64,000 nucleotides of DNA from contig JASENG010000004.1 of assembly GCA_030027265.1 (NCBI GenBank), positions 124,001 to 188,000 of the forward strand, read 5' to 3'. Shown here piece after piece: positions 38,939 through 47,789 of this stretch. Source of the DNA: Lysinibacillus fusiformis (lineage in GTDB: Bacteria; Bacillota; Bacilli; Bacillales_A; Planococcaceae). The position numbers and the translations under genes are program-made. How positions within the stretch are numbered: position 1 is the first letter of the stretch; every line of letters begins with the position of its first letter. The notes below the pieces were generated by a model, which had not been told where the DNA came from, made no database searches, and was given only the letters and a program-made list of their open reading frames with translations.

Positions 38939-41368
38939 ATGACCAAAGTAAGAGTTCATGAATATGCGAAAAAAGTTAATAAATCAAGTAAAGAAGTAAT
39001 AGAGGAACTTAAAAAGCTAAACGTTACGGTTTCAAATCATATGTCTACGCTTGAAAGTGATGCTGTTACAAAATTAGATTCTGTTTTTAAATCTAGTTCT
39101 GCACCAAGAAAAGCAGAGGCACGTCCAGAAAAGAAACATACTTCACCAAATGGTCAAAGATCGCATTCAAACGAGCAAGCAAATCGTACGAATCGTCCTG
39201 CAGGAGGGAATGGTCCATCAAATAGACCATCCAATGGCCAGGCAAACCGACCATCAAACAGTTCAGCGAATAGACCACAAAATGGCTCGTCAAACAGACC
39301 GTCTAACGGATCGGGAAATCGACCATCAAATGGTTCAACAAATAGACCGGCGAATAACAATTCAACGAGTCGTCCATCAAACAACTCATCAAATGAACAA
39401 AGATCAATGTCACAAAACAGTGGCGAAAAATTTAAGAATGCTAAAGGTAACCAAAATCGAAATATGGCCCAAAATAATAATAACAACTCAAATAACAATA
39501 AAAATAAAGGCGGCTTTAACAACCAACAACGTAAAAAGCCTGGTATTCACGGAGGCAAACGCCGCCATCCAAAAACGCATCAACCAACTATTCCGCAAGC
39601 TCCAAAAGAGTTGCCGGAAAAAATTACGTTTTATGAATCTTTATCAGTAGCAGAGCTAGCGAAAAAACTTCACCGTGAACCATCTGAAATCATTAAAAAG
39701 TTATTCATGCTAGGCGTTATGGCAACGATTAACCAAGAATTAGATAAAGATGCAATCGAGCTAATCTGTGCTGATTACGGCGTAGAAGTAGAAGAAGAAA
39801 TTCGCGTAGATAAAACTGATTTAGACGTTTACTTCGACCAAACAGAAGAATCTCAGGAAGAACAAGTAGTTCGTCCGCCAGTTGTAACAATCATGGGACA
39901 CGTTGACCATGGTAAAACAACATTGCTTGACTCAATCCGTAATTCTAAAGTTACAGCAGGAGAAGCTGGTGGAATTACACAGCATATTGGTGCTTACCAA
40001 GTGAAGATTGATGGCAAAAAAATTACGTTCCTAGATACTCCAGGACATGCTGCGTTTACAACAATGCGTGCTCGCGGTGCGAGTATTACCGACTTGGCAA
40101 TCATTGTTGTGGCTGCTGATGACGGTGTAATGCCCCAAACAGTTGAAGCCATCAACCATGCTAAAGCAGCTGAGGTTCCAATTATCGTTGCAGTAAACAA
40201 AATGGATAAGCCATCTGCTAATCCGGATCGTGTTATGCAAGAATTAACCGAACACGGTTTAGTGCCTGAAGACTGGGGCGGCGATACAATTTTCGTTCCA
40301 ATATCTGCCTTGAAAGGTGAGGGTATTGATACGCTATTAGAGATGATACTATTAGTATCTGAAGTAGCTGAACTAAAAGCAAGCCCAACTCGCTCAGCTA
40401 TCGGTTCAGTAATTGAAGCTCAGTTAGATAAAGGTAGAGGTTCTGTTGCTACATTATTAGTTCAAGACGGAACTCTACGTGTGGGTGACCCAATTGTAGT
40501 AGGCCATGCTTATGGACGCGTCCGCGCAATGGTAAACGACCTTGGTCGCCGTGTGAAAGAAGCAGGTCCTTCAACACCAGTTGAAATCACTGGTATTAAC
40601 GAAGTGCCACAAGCTGGTGACCGTTTCGTTGTCTTTGAAGATGAGAAAACTGCCCGTCAAGTGGGGGAGTCTCGTGCAATGACTGCTATCCAAGCTAGCC
40701 GTTCTGAAAAACAACGTGTAACATTGGATAACCTATTTGAACAAATGTCTCATGGCGATGTAAAAGAACTAAACTTAATCGTAAAAGCAGACGTACAAGG
40801 TACTGTAGAAGCAATGGCTGCATCATTAATGAAAATCGATGTAGAAGGCGTAAACGTGAAAATTATCCACACTGGCGCAGGTGCTATTACAGAATCGGAT
40901 ATTTCATTAGCTGCTGCTTCAAACGCTATCGTTATTGGATTCAACGTTCGTCCGGACGTAAATGCAAAACGTGCTGCCGATGAAGAAGGCGTTGATATTC
41001 GTTTACACCGTATTATTTACAAAGTAATCGAAGAAATCGAAGCTGCGATGAAAGGGATGCTGGATCCGGAATTTGAAGAGAAAATTATTGGTCAAGCAGA
41101 AGTTCGTCAAACGATTAAAGTATCAAAAGTTGGTACAATCGCTGGTTCTTATGTAACGGAAGGGAAAATTACTCGTGACTCTGGAGTACGTATCATTCGC
41201 GAAGGCATTGTTATTTTTGAAGGCGATTTAGATTCTCTAAAGCGTTTCAAAGACGATGCAAAAGAAGTAGCAAAAGGTTACGAATGTGGGATTACCATCA
41301 AAAACTTCAATGACATTAAAGAGGGCGACATTATCGAAGCCTTCGTTATGGAAGAAATTAAACGATAA
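38939..41368 (+). CDS. infB: Translation initiation factor IF-2
   Basis: IF-2 is the GTPase that brings fMet-tRNA to the 30S subunit. The 809-residue protein has the N-terminal IF2_N motif ([20 protein letters not shown]), a long low-complexity linker, a second IF2_N (about 235-290), the G domain ([34 protein letters not shown]), domain II, IF-2 domain III and a final domain. The linker includes six NRP units at exactly 8-residue spacing (residues 95-135; 39221-39364). GGGGGTGAG precedes the ATG. It ends one base into ylxP. Confidence 0.98.
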   Translation: MTKVRVHEYAKKVNKSSKEVIEELKKLNVTVSNHMSTLESDAVTKLDSVFKSSSAPRKAEARPEKKHTSPNGQRSHSNEQANRTNRPAGGNGPSNRPSNGQANRPSNSSANRPQNGSSNRPSNGSGNRPSNGSTNRPANNNSTSRPSNNSSNEQRSMSQNSGEKFKNAKGNQNRNMAQNNNNNSNNNKNKGGFNNQQRKKPGIHGGKRRHPKTHQPTIPQAPKELPEKITFYESLSVAELAKKLHREPSEIIKKLFMLGVMATINQELDKDAIELICADYGVEVEEEIRVDKTDLDVYFDQTEESQEEQVVRPPVVTIMGHVDHGKTTLLDSIRNSKVTAGEAGGITQHIGAYQVKIDGKKITFLDTPGHAAFTTMRARGASITDLAIIVVAADDGVMPQTVEAINHAKAAEVPIIVAVNKMDKPSANPDRVMQELTEHGLVPEDWGGDTIFVPISALKGEGIDTLLEMILLVSEVAELKASPTRSAIGSVIEAQLDKGRGSVATLLVQDGTLRVGDPIVVGHAYGRVRAMVNDLGRRVKEAGPSTPVEITGINEVPQAGDRFVVFEDEKTARQVGESRAMTAIQASRSEKQRVTLDNLFEQMSHGDVKELNLIVKADVQGTVEAMAASLMKIDVEGVNVKIIHTGAGAITESDISLAAASNAIVIGFNVRPDVNAKRAADEEGVDIRLHRIIYKVIEEIEAAMKGMLDPEFEEKIIGQAEVRQTIKVSKVGTIAGSYVTEGKITRDSGVRIIREGIVIFEGDLDSLKRFKDDAKEVAKGYECGITIKNFNDIKEGDIIEAFVMEEIKR

Positions 41369-41646
41369 TGATCGTTTATGCGGAAGTTGAGTTTATCATT
41401 TCTGATTCACATTCGTTAAAAGAAAAGCGTGCAGTTCTCCAGCGAATGATTACCCGAACAAAGCAGAAATTCAATGTTTCTGTCGCAGAAATAGATCATC
41501 AAAATGTGTGGCAGCGGACAAGAATCGCTCTTGTCTGTGTGTCATCATCTAAGATGAGTGCAGAGCGAGAAATCAATCATGCACTTCACTTCCTAAAGTC
41601 TAATCCTTCCTGGGAACAACTCGAGGTATGGATAGACTACTTATAG
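41368..41646 (+). CDS. ylxP: YlxP, DUF503 family
   Basis: A 92-residue protein of the DUF503 family, nearly always between infB and rbfA in Bacillota. Seen: the EFIISDSHSLKEKRAVLQRM start and FNVSVAEIDHQNVWQRTRIA in the middle. Its function is not established; reports tie it to ribosome assembly through its neighbours. The start overlaps the infB stop (TAATG). Confidence 0.93.
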   Translation: MIVYAEVEFIISDSHSLKEKRAVLQRMITRTKQKFNVSVAEIDHQNVWQRTRIALVCVSSSKMSAEREINHALHFLKSNPSWEQLEVWIDYL

Positions 41647-41654
41647 CAACAAGT

Positions 41655-41725
41655 AACGGTGGCAATTGCCCGTTATGAACAACTAGGGCTAATCGCCGCC
41701 AAAAGGCTTGGCGATTAGCCAGTTT
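41655..41725 (+). other. Structured leader between ylxP and rbfA
   Basis: TAACGG and CCGTTA flank a GGCAATTGCC core at about 41655-41675, giving an imperfect hairpin. Next GGCTAATCGCC (41687-41697) pairs perfectly over 11 bp with GGCGATTAGCC (41710-41720), followed by AGTTTTCTAATCTTT. A smaller TGGC/GCCA stem inside the 3' arm competes with it. The 21 nt at 41701-41721 also occur after cheB (14521-14541). It could be a partial terminator or a protein-binding leader. Confidence 0.55.
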
Positions 41726-41755
41726 TCTAATCTTTATTTAAAGAGGTGTCACTAT

Positions 41756-42097
41756 ATGTCATTACGTTCAAATCGAATAGCAGAACAGATGAAAAAAGAG
41801 CTTGGTGATATCATCACACGTAAAATAAAAGACCCGCGCGTTGGGTTTGTTACAGTTACTGATGTAGACGTTACTGGTGACTTACAACAAGCAACTGTCT
41901 ATATTTCAGCTCTTGGCAATGACAAAGATCGTGAAGAAACACTAAAAGCATTACTAAAAGCTTCAGGTTTCATCCGCTCTGAGATCGGTCATCGCATCCG
42001 CTTGCGTCGTACGCCGGAAATTACATTTGAATTCGATTCATCTGTTGAATACGGCAACAAAATCGATGCACTATTACGTTCACTAAATAACGATTAA
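41756..42097 (+). CDS. rbfA: Ribosome-binding factor A
   Basis: RbfA binds 16S rRNA near the decoding centre during late 30S maturation. The 113-residue protein has [40 protein letters not shown], and [20 protein letters not shown] frame is open from 41708, but AAAGAGGTG at 41740-41748 and the family start [12 protein letters not shown] place the start at 41756. Unlike in B. subtilis, truB does not follow directly. Confidence 0.97.
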   Translation: MSLRSNRIAEQMKKELGDIITRKIKDPRVGFVTVTDVDVTGDLQQATVYISALGNDKDREETLKALLKASGFIRSEIGHRIRLRRTPEITFEFDSSVEYGNKIDALLRSLNND

Positions 42098-42113
42098 TAG
42101 ATCGATTAAAAGT

Positions 42114-42155
42114 AAAGTCTACATCTGCAAAAGCAAGTGCGATGTAGGCTTTTTG
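42114..42155 (+). terminator. Intrinsic terminator after rbfA
   Basis: AAAGTCTACATC (42114-42125) pairs with GATGTAGGCTTT (42141-42152, one G-U), a 12-bp stem followed by further T. It should end the rimP-nusA-infB-rbfA transcript before truB. Confidence 0.82.
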
Positions 42156-42309
42156 TTATGACAGAAACAAATTGTAGAACCTGAATGACTAATTAGCTTA
42201 TATGAAGCCGGCTGGATTTTAGAAAAAGAATTCGAGTAACAACAAATAGCAGTGTGAACTTGATAAGATTTAGTCAGAAATTATAATTATTTGATAGGAT
42301 ATTTTGAAA

Positions 42310-42414
42310 TGTCTAGATTATTGGCCAAAGTGTCTAGATTATGATGAAAAGTGTCTAGATTTTCACAAAAAGTGTCTAGATTATTGAAGATATTGTCTAG
42401 ATTTTAGAAATGAG
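42310..42414. repeat. Block A: five TGTCTAGATT repeats at 21-bp spacing
   Basis: TGTCTAGATT begins at 42310, 42331, 42352, 42373 and 42394, exactly 21 bp apart. The 11 bp between the motifs differ from unit to unit but mostly end in AAAG. CTAG is usually a rare tetranucleotide in bacteria, and TCTAGA is a palindrome. Two helical turns per unit would place all motifs on one face of the DNA. Confidence 0.92.
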
Positions 42415-42492
42415 CAGCAGTGTTAATAATTAGTTGCTAGAAAATGATAAGATTTAATTAGAAAATGTAATTATTTGATGAGATATATGAAA

Positions 42493-42598
42493 TGTCTAGA
42501 TTATTGGCCAAAGTGTCTTGATTATGATGAAAAGTGTCTAGAATTTTCACAAAAAGTGTCTAGATTATTGAAGATATTGTCTAGATTTTTAAAAAAAA
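42493..42598. repeat. Block B: second copy of the five-repeat block
   Basis: The motifs lie at 42493, 42514 (TGTCTTGATT, one change), 42535, 42557 and 42578. Spacing is 21, 21, 22 and 21, the 22 coming from one inserted base after the third motif. The inter-motif sequences follow block A unit for unit, so the block arose by duplication of the whole region, 183-185 bp apart. Confidence 0.92.
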
Positions 42599-42656
42599 GC
42601 AGCAGTGCTAAAAATTATTAGGTAGCAAAAATGATAGTATTTATTCTTAAACAATT

Positions 42657-42685
42657 TTGAGTCACGATAGCTAAAAAGATATGAA
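42657..42685 (+). promoter_or_regulatory. Candidate promoter of truB-ribF
   Basis: TTGAGT (42657-42662) and TATGAA (42680-42685) are 17 nt apart, about 80 nt before truB and 59 nt after repeat block B. Neither box is perfect. Confidence 0.45.
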
Positions 42686-42763
42686 TTCGAACTTGCCACT
42701 ACACTCAAAATTAGTTACAAAATCCAAATAATCATAAACAATAACTTCCAAAGGAGAACTCAA

Positions 42764-43669
42764 ATGAACGGTATTTTACCTCTGTGGAAAGAACGAGGCA
42801 TGACAAGTCATGACTGTGTCTTTAAATTACGTAAAATCTTAAAAACGAAAAAGGTTGGCCACACTGGGACACTAGATCCTGCTGTAGAAGGCGTCCTTCC
42901 AATCTGTATTGGACAAGCAACTAGAATCGCGGAATATTTAACGGATGCTGGAAAAACCTATGAAGCAGTTGTATCGATTGGCCGTGCAACAACAACCGAG
43001 GATGCAGAAGGGGAAACGGTTGAGGAGAATTTATTGCATAAGTCAATCACTCGTAGCCAGCTGCTAGAGGCTCTTAGCCAATTAACAGGTGAAATTGAGC
43101 AAACTCCTCCAATGTTTTCAGCAGTGAAAGTAAATGGCAAAAGGCTGTATGAGTATGCGCGCAAAGGCGAAGTGGTAGAACGCCCGACAAGAAAAGTAAC
43201 GATTTATTCGTTGGAGCTGCTTGATGATGCACAAAACTTCGAGGGAGAAGAAGCGACTTTCCGTATTCGCATTGCATGCAGTAAAGGGACATATATACGA
43301 ACGCTGGCTGTTCAAATTGGCGAAAAGCTAGGGTATCCGGCTCACATGGCTTCCCTTGTCCGTACAGCATCGGGGACTTTTACTGAAAAAGAATGTGTGA
43401 CACTAAAGCAAGTAGAAGAAATCATGAATGAAGGAAAAATAGACGAAGTGATTCTTCCTGTAGAATATGCACTGACTTCTTATCCATTTATAGAAATCGA
43501 TGAAACAAATGAAAAACAAATTTTGAATGGACAAGTGCTTCCGATTCATGCATTATTGAAAGAAAATGATAAAATTGTTTATAGCATTCAAGGGAAAGCA
43601 TTTGCAGTATATATTCCACATCCAACAAAAGAAGGGTTCATGAAACCAGAAAAAATGTTCCCTAACTAA
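42764..43669 (+). CDS. truB: tRNA pseudouridine-55 synthase TruB
   Basis: TruB makes pseudouridine 55 in the T loop of tRNAs. The 301-residue protein has GILPLWKERGMTSHDCVFKL, the catalytic Asp in KVGHTGTLDPAVEGVLP (about residue 40), the QTPPMFSAVKVNGKRLYEYA block and CSKGTYIRTLAVQIGEKLG. AAAGGAGAAC precedes the ATG. It is followed after 23 nt by ribF. Confidence 0.97.
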   Translation: MNGILPLWKERGMTSHDCVFKLRKILKTKKVGHTGTLDPAVEGVLPICIGQATRIAEYLTDAGKTYEAVVSIGRATTTEDAEGETVEENLLHKSITRSQLLEALSQLTGEIEQTPPMFSAVKVNGKRLYEYARKGEVVERPTRKVTIYSLELLDDAQNFEGEEATFRIRIACSKGTYIRTLAVQIGEKLGYPAHMASLVRTASGTFTEKECVTLKQVEEIMNEGKIDEVILPVEYALTSYPFIEIDETNEKQILNGQVLPIHALLKENDKIVYSIQGKAFAVYIPHPTKEGFMKPEKMFPN

Positions 43670-43692
43670 ACTTTAGGAGGCAAGATTACGTG

Positions 43693-44646
43693 ATGAAGGT
43701 AGTTCATTTAAAATATCCGCATCAATTAAATCTAGCAAATGAATCATCTACTGCTTATTCATTAGCGGTCGGTTTCTTTGATGGTGTACATAAAGGTCAT
43801 CAAGCAGTTATTCAAAACGCAAAGGACATGGCAAAAGAGCTTCATATCGAAAGCGCTGTCATGACCTTTGATCCACATCCATCTATCGTGTTGGGTGGAC
43901 GCAAGGAGCAGGTATTTTACATAACCCCTCTGCAGCAAAAGCTGGACGTTTTAGAAGATTTCGGTGTAGAAAATGTTTTTGTCGTTCATTTTACATCTGA
44001 TTTTGCGAAACTATCGCCAGAGGACTTTATTCAATATTTTATAAAGGATTTAAATGTGAGGCATGTTTCAGCAGGTTTTGACTTTTCCTTTGGTAAATTC
44101 GGCAAAGGAGATATGGAAACGATGCAGGAGCTAAGCAACGGTGAATACGGCGTTACGGTCATCGACAAACAAAGTGACGAAGAAGATAAAATCAGCTCTA
44201 CCAGAGTACGAAAATACTTGCAGGATGGCGATATGGAAAGTGCTGCAAAGCTATTAGGACGTGCTTTTGAAGTGCCGGGAATTGTCGTGCATGGAGACAA
44301 GCGCGGCCGTACAATCGGATTCCCGACAGCCAATATTCAATCGATGGAGGGAAGCTTCATTCCTGCTACAGGTGTATATGCTGTTAAAATTCTTGTGCAA
44401 AATAAATGGTATGATGGCGTTTGTAATGTTGGCTATAAACCAACCTTTAAAAACCCTGATGACAAACAATTAACTATCGAGGTTCATATTTTGGACTTTG
44501 ATCGAAACATTTATGGGGAAGAAGTAAAAGTAGGGTGGTATAAACGCATTCGCAGCGAGAAAAAATTTGATGGCATTGAATCTCTAAAAGCTCAAATTGA
44601 AAAAGATAAAAATGAAGCCATCGAGTATTTTGCCAGCCTTTCGTAA
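43693..44646 (+). CDS. ribF: Bifunctional riboflavin kinase/FAD synthetase
   Basis: RibF (RibC in B. subtilis) phosphorylates riboflavin to FMN and adenylates FMN to FAD. The 317-residue protein has the nucleotidyl transferase N-domain (VGFFDGVHKGHQAVI; DPHPSIVLGG; ISSTRVRKYLQDGD) and the C-terminal kinase domain (GRTIGFPTANI, GVYAVKI, YKPTF). GTG at 43690 and ATG at 43693 are adjacent; the ATG with AGGAGGC upstream is preferred. Confidence 0.97.
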   Translation: MKVVHLKYPHQLNLANESSTAYSLAVGFFDGVHKGHQAVIQNAKDMAKELHIESAVMTFDPHPSIVLGGRKEQVFYITPLQQKLDVLEDFGVENVFVVHFTSDFAKLSPEDFIQYFIKDLNVRHVSAGFDFSFGKFGKGDMETMQELSNGEYGVTVIDKQSDEEDKISSTRVRKYLQDGDMESAAKLLGRAFEVPGIVVHGDKRGRTIGFPTANIQSMEGSFIPATGVYAVKILVQNKWYDGVCNVGYKPTFKNPDDKQLTIEVHILDFDRNIYGEEVKVGWYKRIRSEKKFDGIESLKAQIEKDKNEAIEYFASLS

Positions 44647-44649
44647 TAG

Positions 44650-44678
44650 TTGATTGTCAAACGGAAGTATGGTACTAT
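44650..44678 (+). promoter_or_regulatory. Candidate promoter of rpsO
   Basis: TTGATT (44650-44655) and TACTAT (44673-44678) are 17 nt apart, giving a leader of about 95 nt. It starts immediately after the ribF stop. Confidence 0.5.
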
Positions 44679-44781
44679 TCATTAAGTGCGATAACGCATA
44701 AAACCTTGGCTCGGCATCTCGATTCTCCAACGATTGCTGTGCTAGAGGTGTAAATAATTATTATTAGGAGGTCCATTCAAC

Positions 44782-45051
44782 ATGGCAATTACTAAAGAAC
44801 GTAAAAACGAAATCATCGCTGAGTACCAAACTCACGAGGGAGATACTGGTTCTCCAGAAGTACAAATCGCAGTATTAACTGCTGATATCAACGCTTTAAA
44901 CGCTCACTTAAGCACTCACAAAAAAGATTTCCACTCTCAACGTGGTCTTCTTAAAAAAATCGGTCGTCGTCGTCACTTATTAAAATATCTTCGTGAAAAT
45001 GACGTTCAACGTTACCGTGAATTAATCAAACGTTTAGGCTTACGTCGATAA
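44782..45051 (+). CDS. rpsO: 30S ribosomal protein S15
   Basis: S15 binds the central domain of 16S rRNA early in assembly. The 89-residue protein has [32 protein letters not shown] and [31 protein letters not shown] precedes the ATG. It is placed between ribF and pnp as in other Bacillales. Strong translational autocontrol is known for S15 in other bacteria; a leader structure was not identified here. Confidence 0.98.
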   Translation: MAITKERKNEIIAEYQTHEGDTGSPEVQIAVLTADINALNAHLSTHKKDFHSQRGLLKKIGRRRHLLKYLRENDVQRYRELIKRLGLRR

Positions 45052-45472
45052 TAAAAAGCGAAGTAGCTATAAGGCTCGCTAAACTCGCTCATTGCGATGC
45101 GGGCCTAGCTGCTAAAGCTAAACATAAGGAAGCGGGGAAACGGTCCCTGTTTTTAGGAAAGCGGGAACATTCCCGCTTTTTATTTATGTTGAAAGTATTT
45201 GGTCAAATATAGCAATTTCACCGTTAGCTAGTATTTAATTGCAAAATTTGGACAAGTTAATATATGAAGTTTTCCATAAAATAATAATCGATCAGTCATT
45301 AAAATGAACTGAATTTATAATAATAGATAAATATCTCCTAAAATAATTGTAAAAATTATACGAATTAGACATAATTAGATTGAAAATATTTAGCATAGAA
45401 ATTGGTTTTTTGTTACACTTACTATGATTATATTCGTGACTTAGTGTGTTTCAAAAGAAAGGGGTTCATTAA
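45052..45472 (+). other. rpsO-pnp gap
   Basis: The 421-nt gap starts with a GC-richer stretch in which AGTAGCTATAAGGC (about 45062) can pair with GCCTAGCTGCT (about 45106), next a short GGG/CCC hairpin with TGTTTTT, then a clear terminator (45158-45186). The remaining 280 nt is very AT-rich and must hold the pnp promoter, which I could not fix. No gene is visible. Confidence 0.55.
45158..45186 (+). terminator. Intrinsic terminator after rpsO
   Basis: AAAGCGGGAA (45158-45167) pairs with TTCCCGCTTT (45170-45179) around a very short loop, followed by TTTATTT. Confidence 0.8.
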
Positions 45473-47587
45473 ATGACCGAAAAGAAAGTCTATTCATATG
45501 AATGGGCTGGCCGACAACTAGTAGTAGAAGTAGGACAGCTAGCAAAACAAGCAAATGGTGCTGCATTAGTTCGATACGGTGAATCAGCAGTGCTATCCAC
45601 AGCAACAATGTCAAAATCACCTAAGCCATTAGATTTCTTCCCATTAACAGTAAACTATGAAGAACGTCTATATGCAGCGGGTAAAATTCCTGGAGGTTTC
45701 ATTAAACGTGAAGGACGTCCATCTGAGCATGCGATTTTAGTTTCACGTCTTATTGACCGCCCAATTCGTCCGATGTTCCCAGATGGCTTCCGTAACGAAG
45801 TACAAGTTATTTCAATGGTCATGTCATCAGATCCTAACTGCCCTACAGATGTAGCTGCAATGTTCGGTTCTTCTTTAGCACTAGCTGTTTCGGATGTTCC
45901 ATTTGATGGCCCGATTGCAGGAGTACACGTTGGTTATATTGACGGCGAATTCGTTCTTAACCCAACGACTGAACAATCGGAAAAAAGTACTGTACACTTA
46001 ACTGTGGCAGGAAATAAAGATGCCATCAACATGGTAGAAGCTGGCGCATTGGAAGTTCCAGAAGAAATCATGCTTGAAGCAATTATGTTCGGTCATGAAG
46101 AAATTAAGAAATTAATTGCCTTCCAAGAACAAATTGTTGCAGAAGTAGGCAAAGAAAAAATTGCAGTTGAATTATACGAAGTAAATCAAGAGCTTCAAGC
46201 ACAGGTAAAAGAAATGTGTGAAGCGGAAATGATCGCTGCAATCCAAACTGTAGAAAAGCATGCACGTGAAGAAGCAATCGGTGTTGTAAAAGAACGTGTT
46301 ATGGCAAGCTTCGAAGAGCAAGAAGCAGATGATGAAACCCTTAAACAAGTTAAAACAATTTTAGATAAAATGGTAAAAGAAGAAGTTCGCCGTCTTATCA
46401 CAGAAGACAAAGTCCGTCCAGATGGCCGTAAAGTTGACGAAATTCGTCCGCTTTCATCTGAAGTTGGATTATTAGAGCGTACTCACGGTTCAGGTCTGTT
46501 CACTCGTGGACAAACTCAAGCATTATCAATTTGTACTTTAGGGCCTCTTGGCGATGTACAAATTATTGATGGTTTAGGACTTGAAGAATCAAAACGCTTC
46601 ATGCACCATTATAATTTCCCTCAATTTTCGGTTGGGGAAACAGGACCAATCCGTGGACCTGGCCGTCGTGAAATCGGTCACGGTGCATTAGGTGAGCGTG
46701 CATTGCTAGCGGTTATTCCAGACGAAGCAGACTTCCCATACGCAATCCGTTGTGTATCTGAAGTATTAGAATCAAACGGTTCTACTTCTCAAGCTTCTAT
46801 CTGTGCATCAACTCTTGCGATGATGGATGCAGGTGTACCAATCAAAGCACCAGTAGCAGGGATTGCTATGGGTCTTGTGAAAAAAGGCGAGCACTACACA
46901 ATCTTAACGGATATTCAAGGCATGGAAGACCACCTTGGCGATATGGACTTTAAGGTAGCTGGTACTGCTAAAGGTGTAACAGCACTTCAAATGGATATCA
47001 AAATCGATGGTCTATCACGCAATATCCTAGAAGAAGCCCTGCAACAAGCAAAAGCAGGTCGTATGATCATTCTTGAATCAATGCTTGCAACGCTTGCTGA
47101 ATCTCGTACAAGCCTTTCTAAATACGCACCAAAAATCGAAGTGATCCGTATTAATCCAGATAAAATCCGTGACGTTATCGGTTCTGGCGGTAAAACTATC
47201 AACAAAATCATCGATGAAACTGGTGTAAAAATTGATACAGAACAAGACGGCACAATTTACATCTCTTCTGCAAACGAAGAAATGAACAAACGTGCGAAAG
47301 AAATTATCGAATCAATCGTTCGCGAAGCTAAAGTAGGCGAGTACTATATGGCAACAGTGAAACGTATCGAAAAATTCGGTGCATTCTGTGAGATTTTCCC
47401 AGGTAAAGATGGCTTACTGCATATTTCTGAAATTCAAGAAGAACGCACAAACAAAGTGGAAGACGTACTAAAACTTGGCGATGAATTATTTGTAAAAGTA
47501 ATCGAAATCGACAACCAAGGCCGTGTCAACCTATCTCGCAAAGTAGTTCTAAAAGAAGAAAAAGAACGCGCTGAACAAGCGGAATAA
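45473..47587 (+). CDS. pnp: Polyribonucleotide nucleotidyltransferase
   Basis: PNPase degrades RNA phosphorolytically from the 3' end. The 704-residue protein has two RNase PH domains (first with [20 protein letters not shown], second with [17 protein letters not shown] and [20 protein letters not shown]), a helical middle, a KH domain ([17 protein letters not shown]) and an S1 domain ([20 protein letters not shown]) with an acidic end. AAAGGGGT precedes the ATG. Confidence 0.98.
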   Translation: MTEKKVYSYEWAGRQLVVEVGQLAKQANGAALVRYGESAVLSTATMSKSPKPLDFFPLTVNYEERLYAAGKIPGGFIKREGRPSEHAILVSRLIDRPIRPMFPDGFRNEVQVISMVMSSDPNCPTDVAAMFGSSLALAVSDVPFDGPIAGVHVGYIDGEFVLNPTTEQSEKSTVHLTVAGNKDAINMVEAGALEVPEEIMLEAIMFGHEEIKKLIAFQEQIVAEVGKEKIAVELYEVNQELQAQVKEMCEAEMIAAIQTVEKHAREEAIGVVKERVMASFEEQEADDETLKQVKTILDKMVKEEVRRLITEDKVRPDGRKVDEIRPLSSEVGLLERTHGSGLFTRGQTQALSICTLGPLGDVQIIDGLGLEESKRFMHHYNFPQFSVGETGPIRGPGRREIGHGALGERALLAVIPDEADFPYAIRCVSEVLESNGSTSQASICASTLAMMDAGVPIKAPVAGIAMGLVKKGEHYTILTDIQGMEDHLGDMDFKVAGTAKGVTALQMDIKIDGLSRNILEEALQQAKAGRMIILESMLATLAESRTSLSKYAPKIEVIRINPDKIRDVIGSGGKTINKIIDETGVKIDTEQDGTIYISSANEEMNKRAKEIIESIVREAKVGEYYMATVKRIEKFGAFCEIFPGKDGLLHISEIQEERTNKVEDVLKLGDELFVKVIEIDNQGRVNLSRKVVLKEEKERAEQAE

Positions 47588-47604
47588 TATAGAAATTTAG
47601 CTAG

Positions 47605-47640
47605 AGCAGAGGATGCAAATTCCTCTGCTTTTTGTTTTTT
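47605..47640 (+). terminator. Intrinsic terminator after pnp
   Basis: AGCAGAGGA (47605-47613) pairs perfectly with TCCTCTGCT (47621-47629), followed by TTTTGTTTTTT. Confidence 0.88.
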
Positions 47641-47725
47641 AGGAGTGTTTTGTGCTATTGATGATTAGGTGGGAGATATAAGCGATTGGATGAGTAGAAG
47701 TTTATATATTGATGTCCAAAGACAA

Positions 47726-47787
47726 AAGAGACTGACCTCTTACATAATTGTTTAGGTAACAATTTGCTAGTGGCCAGCCTCTTCTTA
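47726..47787 (-). terminator. Terminator of the minus-strand ABC genes
   Basis: AAGAG-A-CTG (47726-47734) pairs with CAG-C-CTCTT (47775-47783), and an inner AATTGTT/AACAATT stem (47746-47752 with 47758-47764) lies between. Read on the minus strand the stem is followed by TTGTCTTTGG. It lies just beyond the 3' end of the permease gene and could work in both directions. Confidence 0.6.
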
Positions 47788-47789
47788 TT

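Larger units (their letters stand above)
42098..42763 (+). other. rbfA-truB gap with duplicated 21-bp repeat blocks
   Basis: This 666-nt gap replaces the usual tight rbfA-truB junction. It contains a terminator (42114-42155), a direct duplication of about 184 bp (unit A from 42261, unit B from 42445) each holding five TGTCTAGATT motifs, and a candidate promoter (42657-42685). Short AGCAGTG sequences stand before, between and after the two units (42248, 42416, 42601). Confidence 0.8.

Noticed and set aside
39150-39650. Alternative plus-strand frame of 166 codons inside infB
   Set aside because: It is a shadow of the low-complexity Asn/Ser/Pro linker, whose codon pattern leaves other frames open.
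42310-42598. A CRISPR array at the TGTCTAGATT repeats
   Set aside because: The repeated part is only 10 bp with 11-bp intervals, the intervals of block A recur in block B, and there are no cas genes.
42487-42630. A small reading frame (MKCLDYWPKC...) through repeat block B
   Set aside because: It lacks a ribosome binding site, the equivalent frame in block A is broken by a stop, and the one-base insertion shifts the repeats out of frame.
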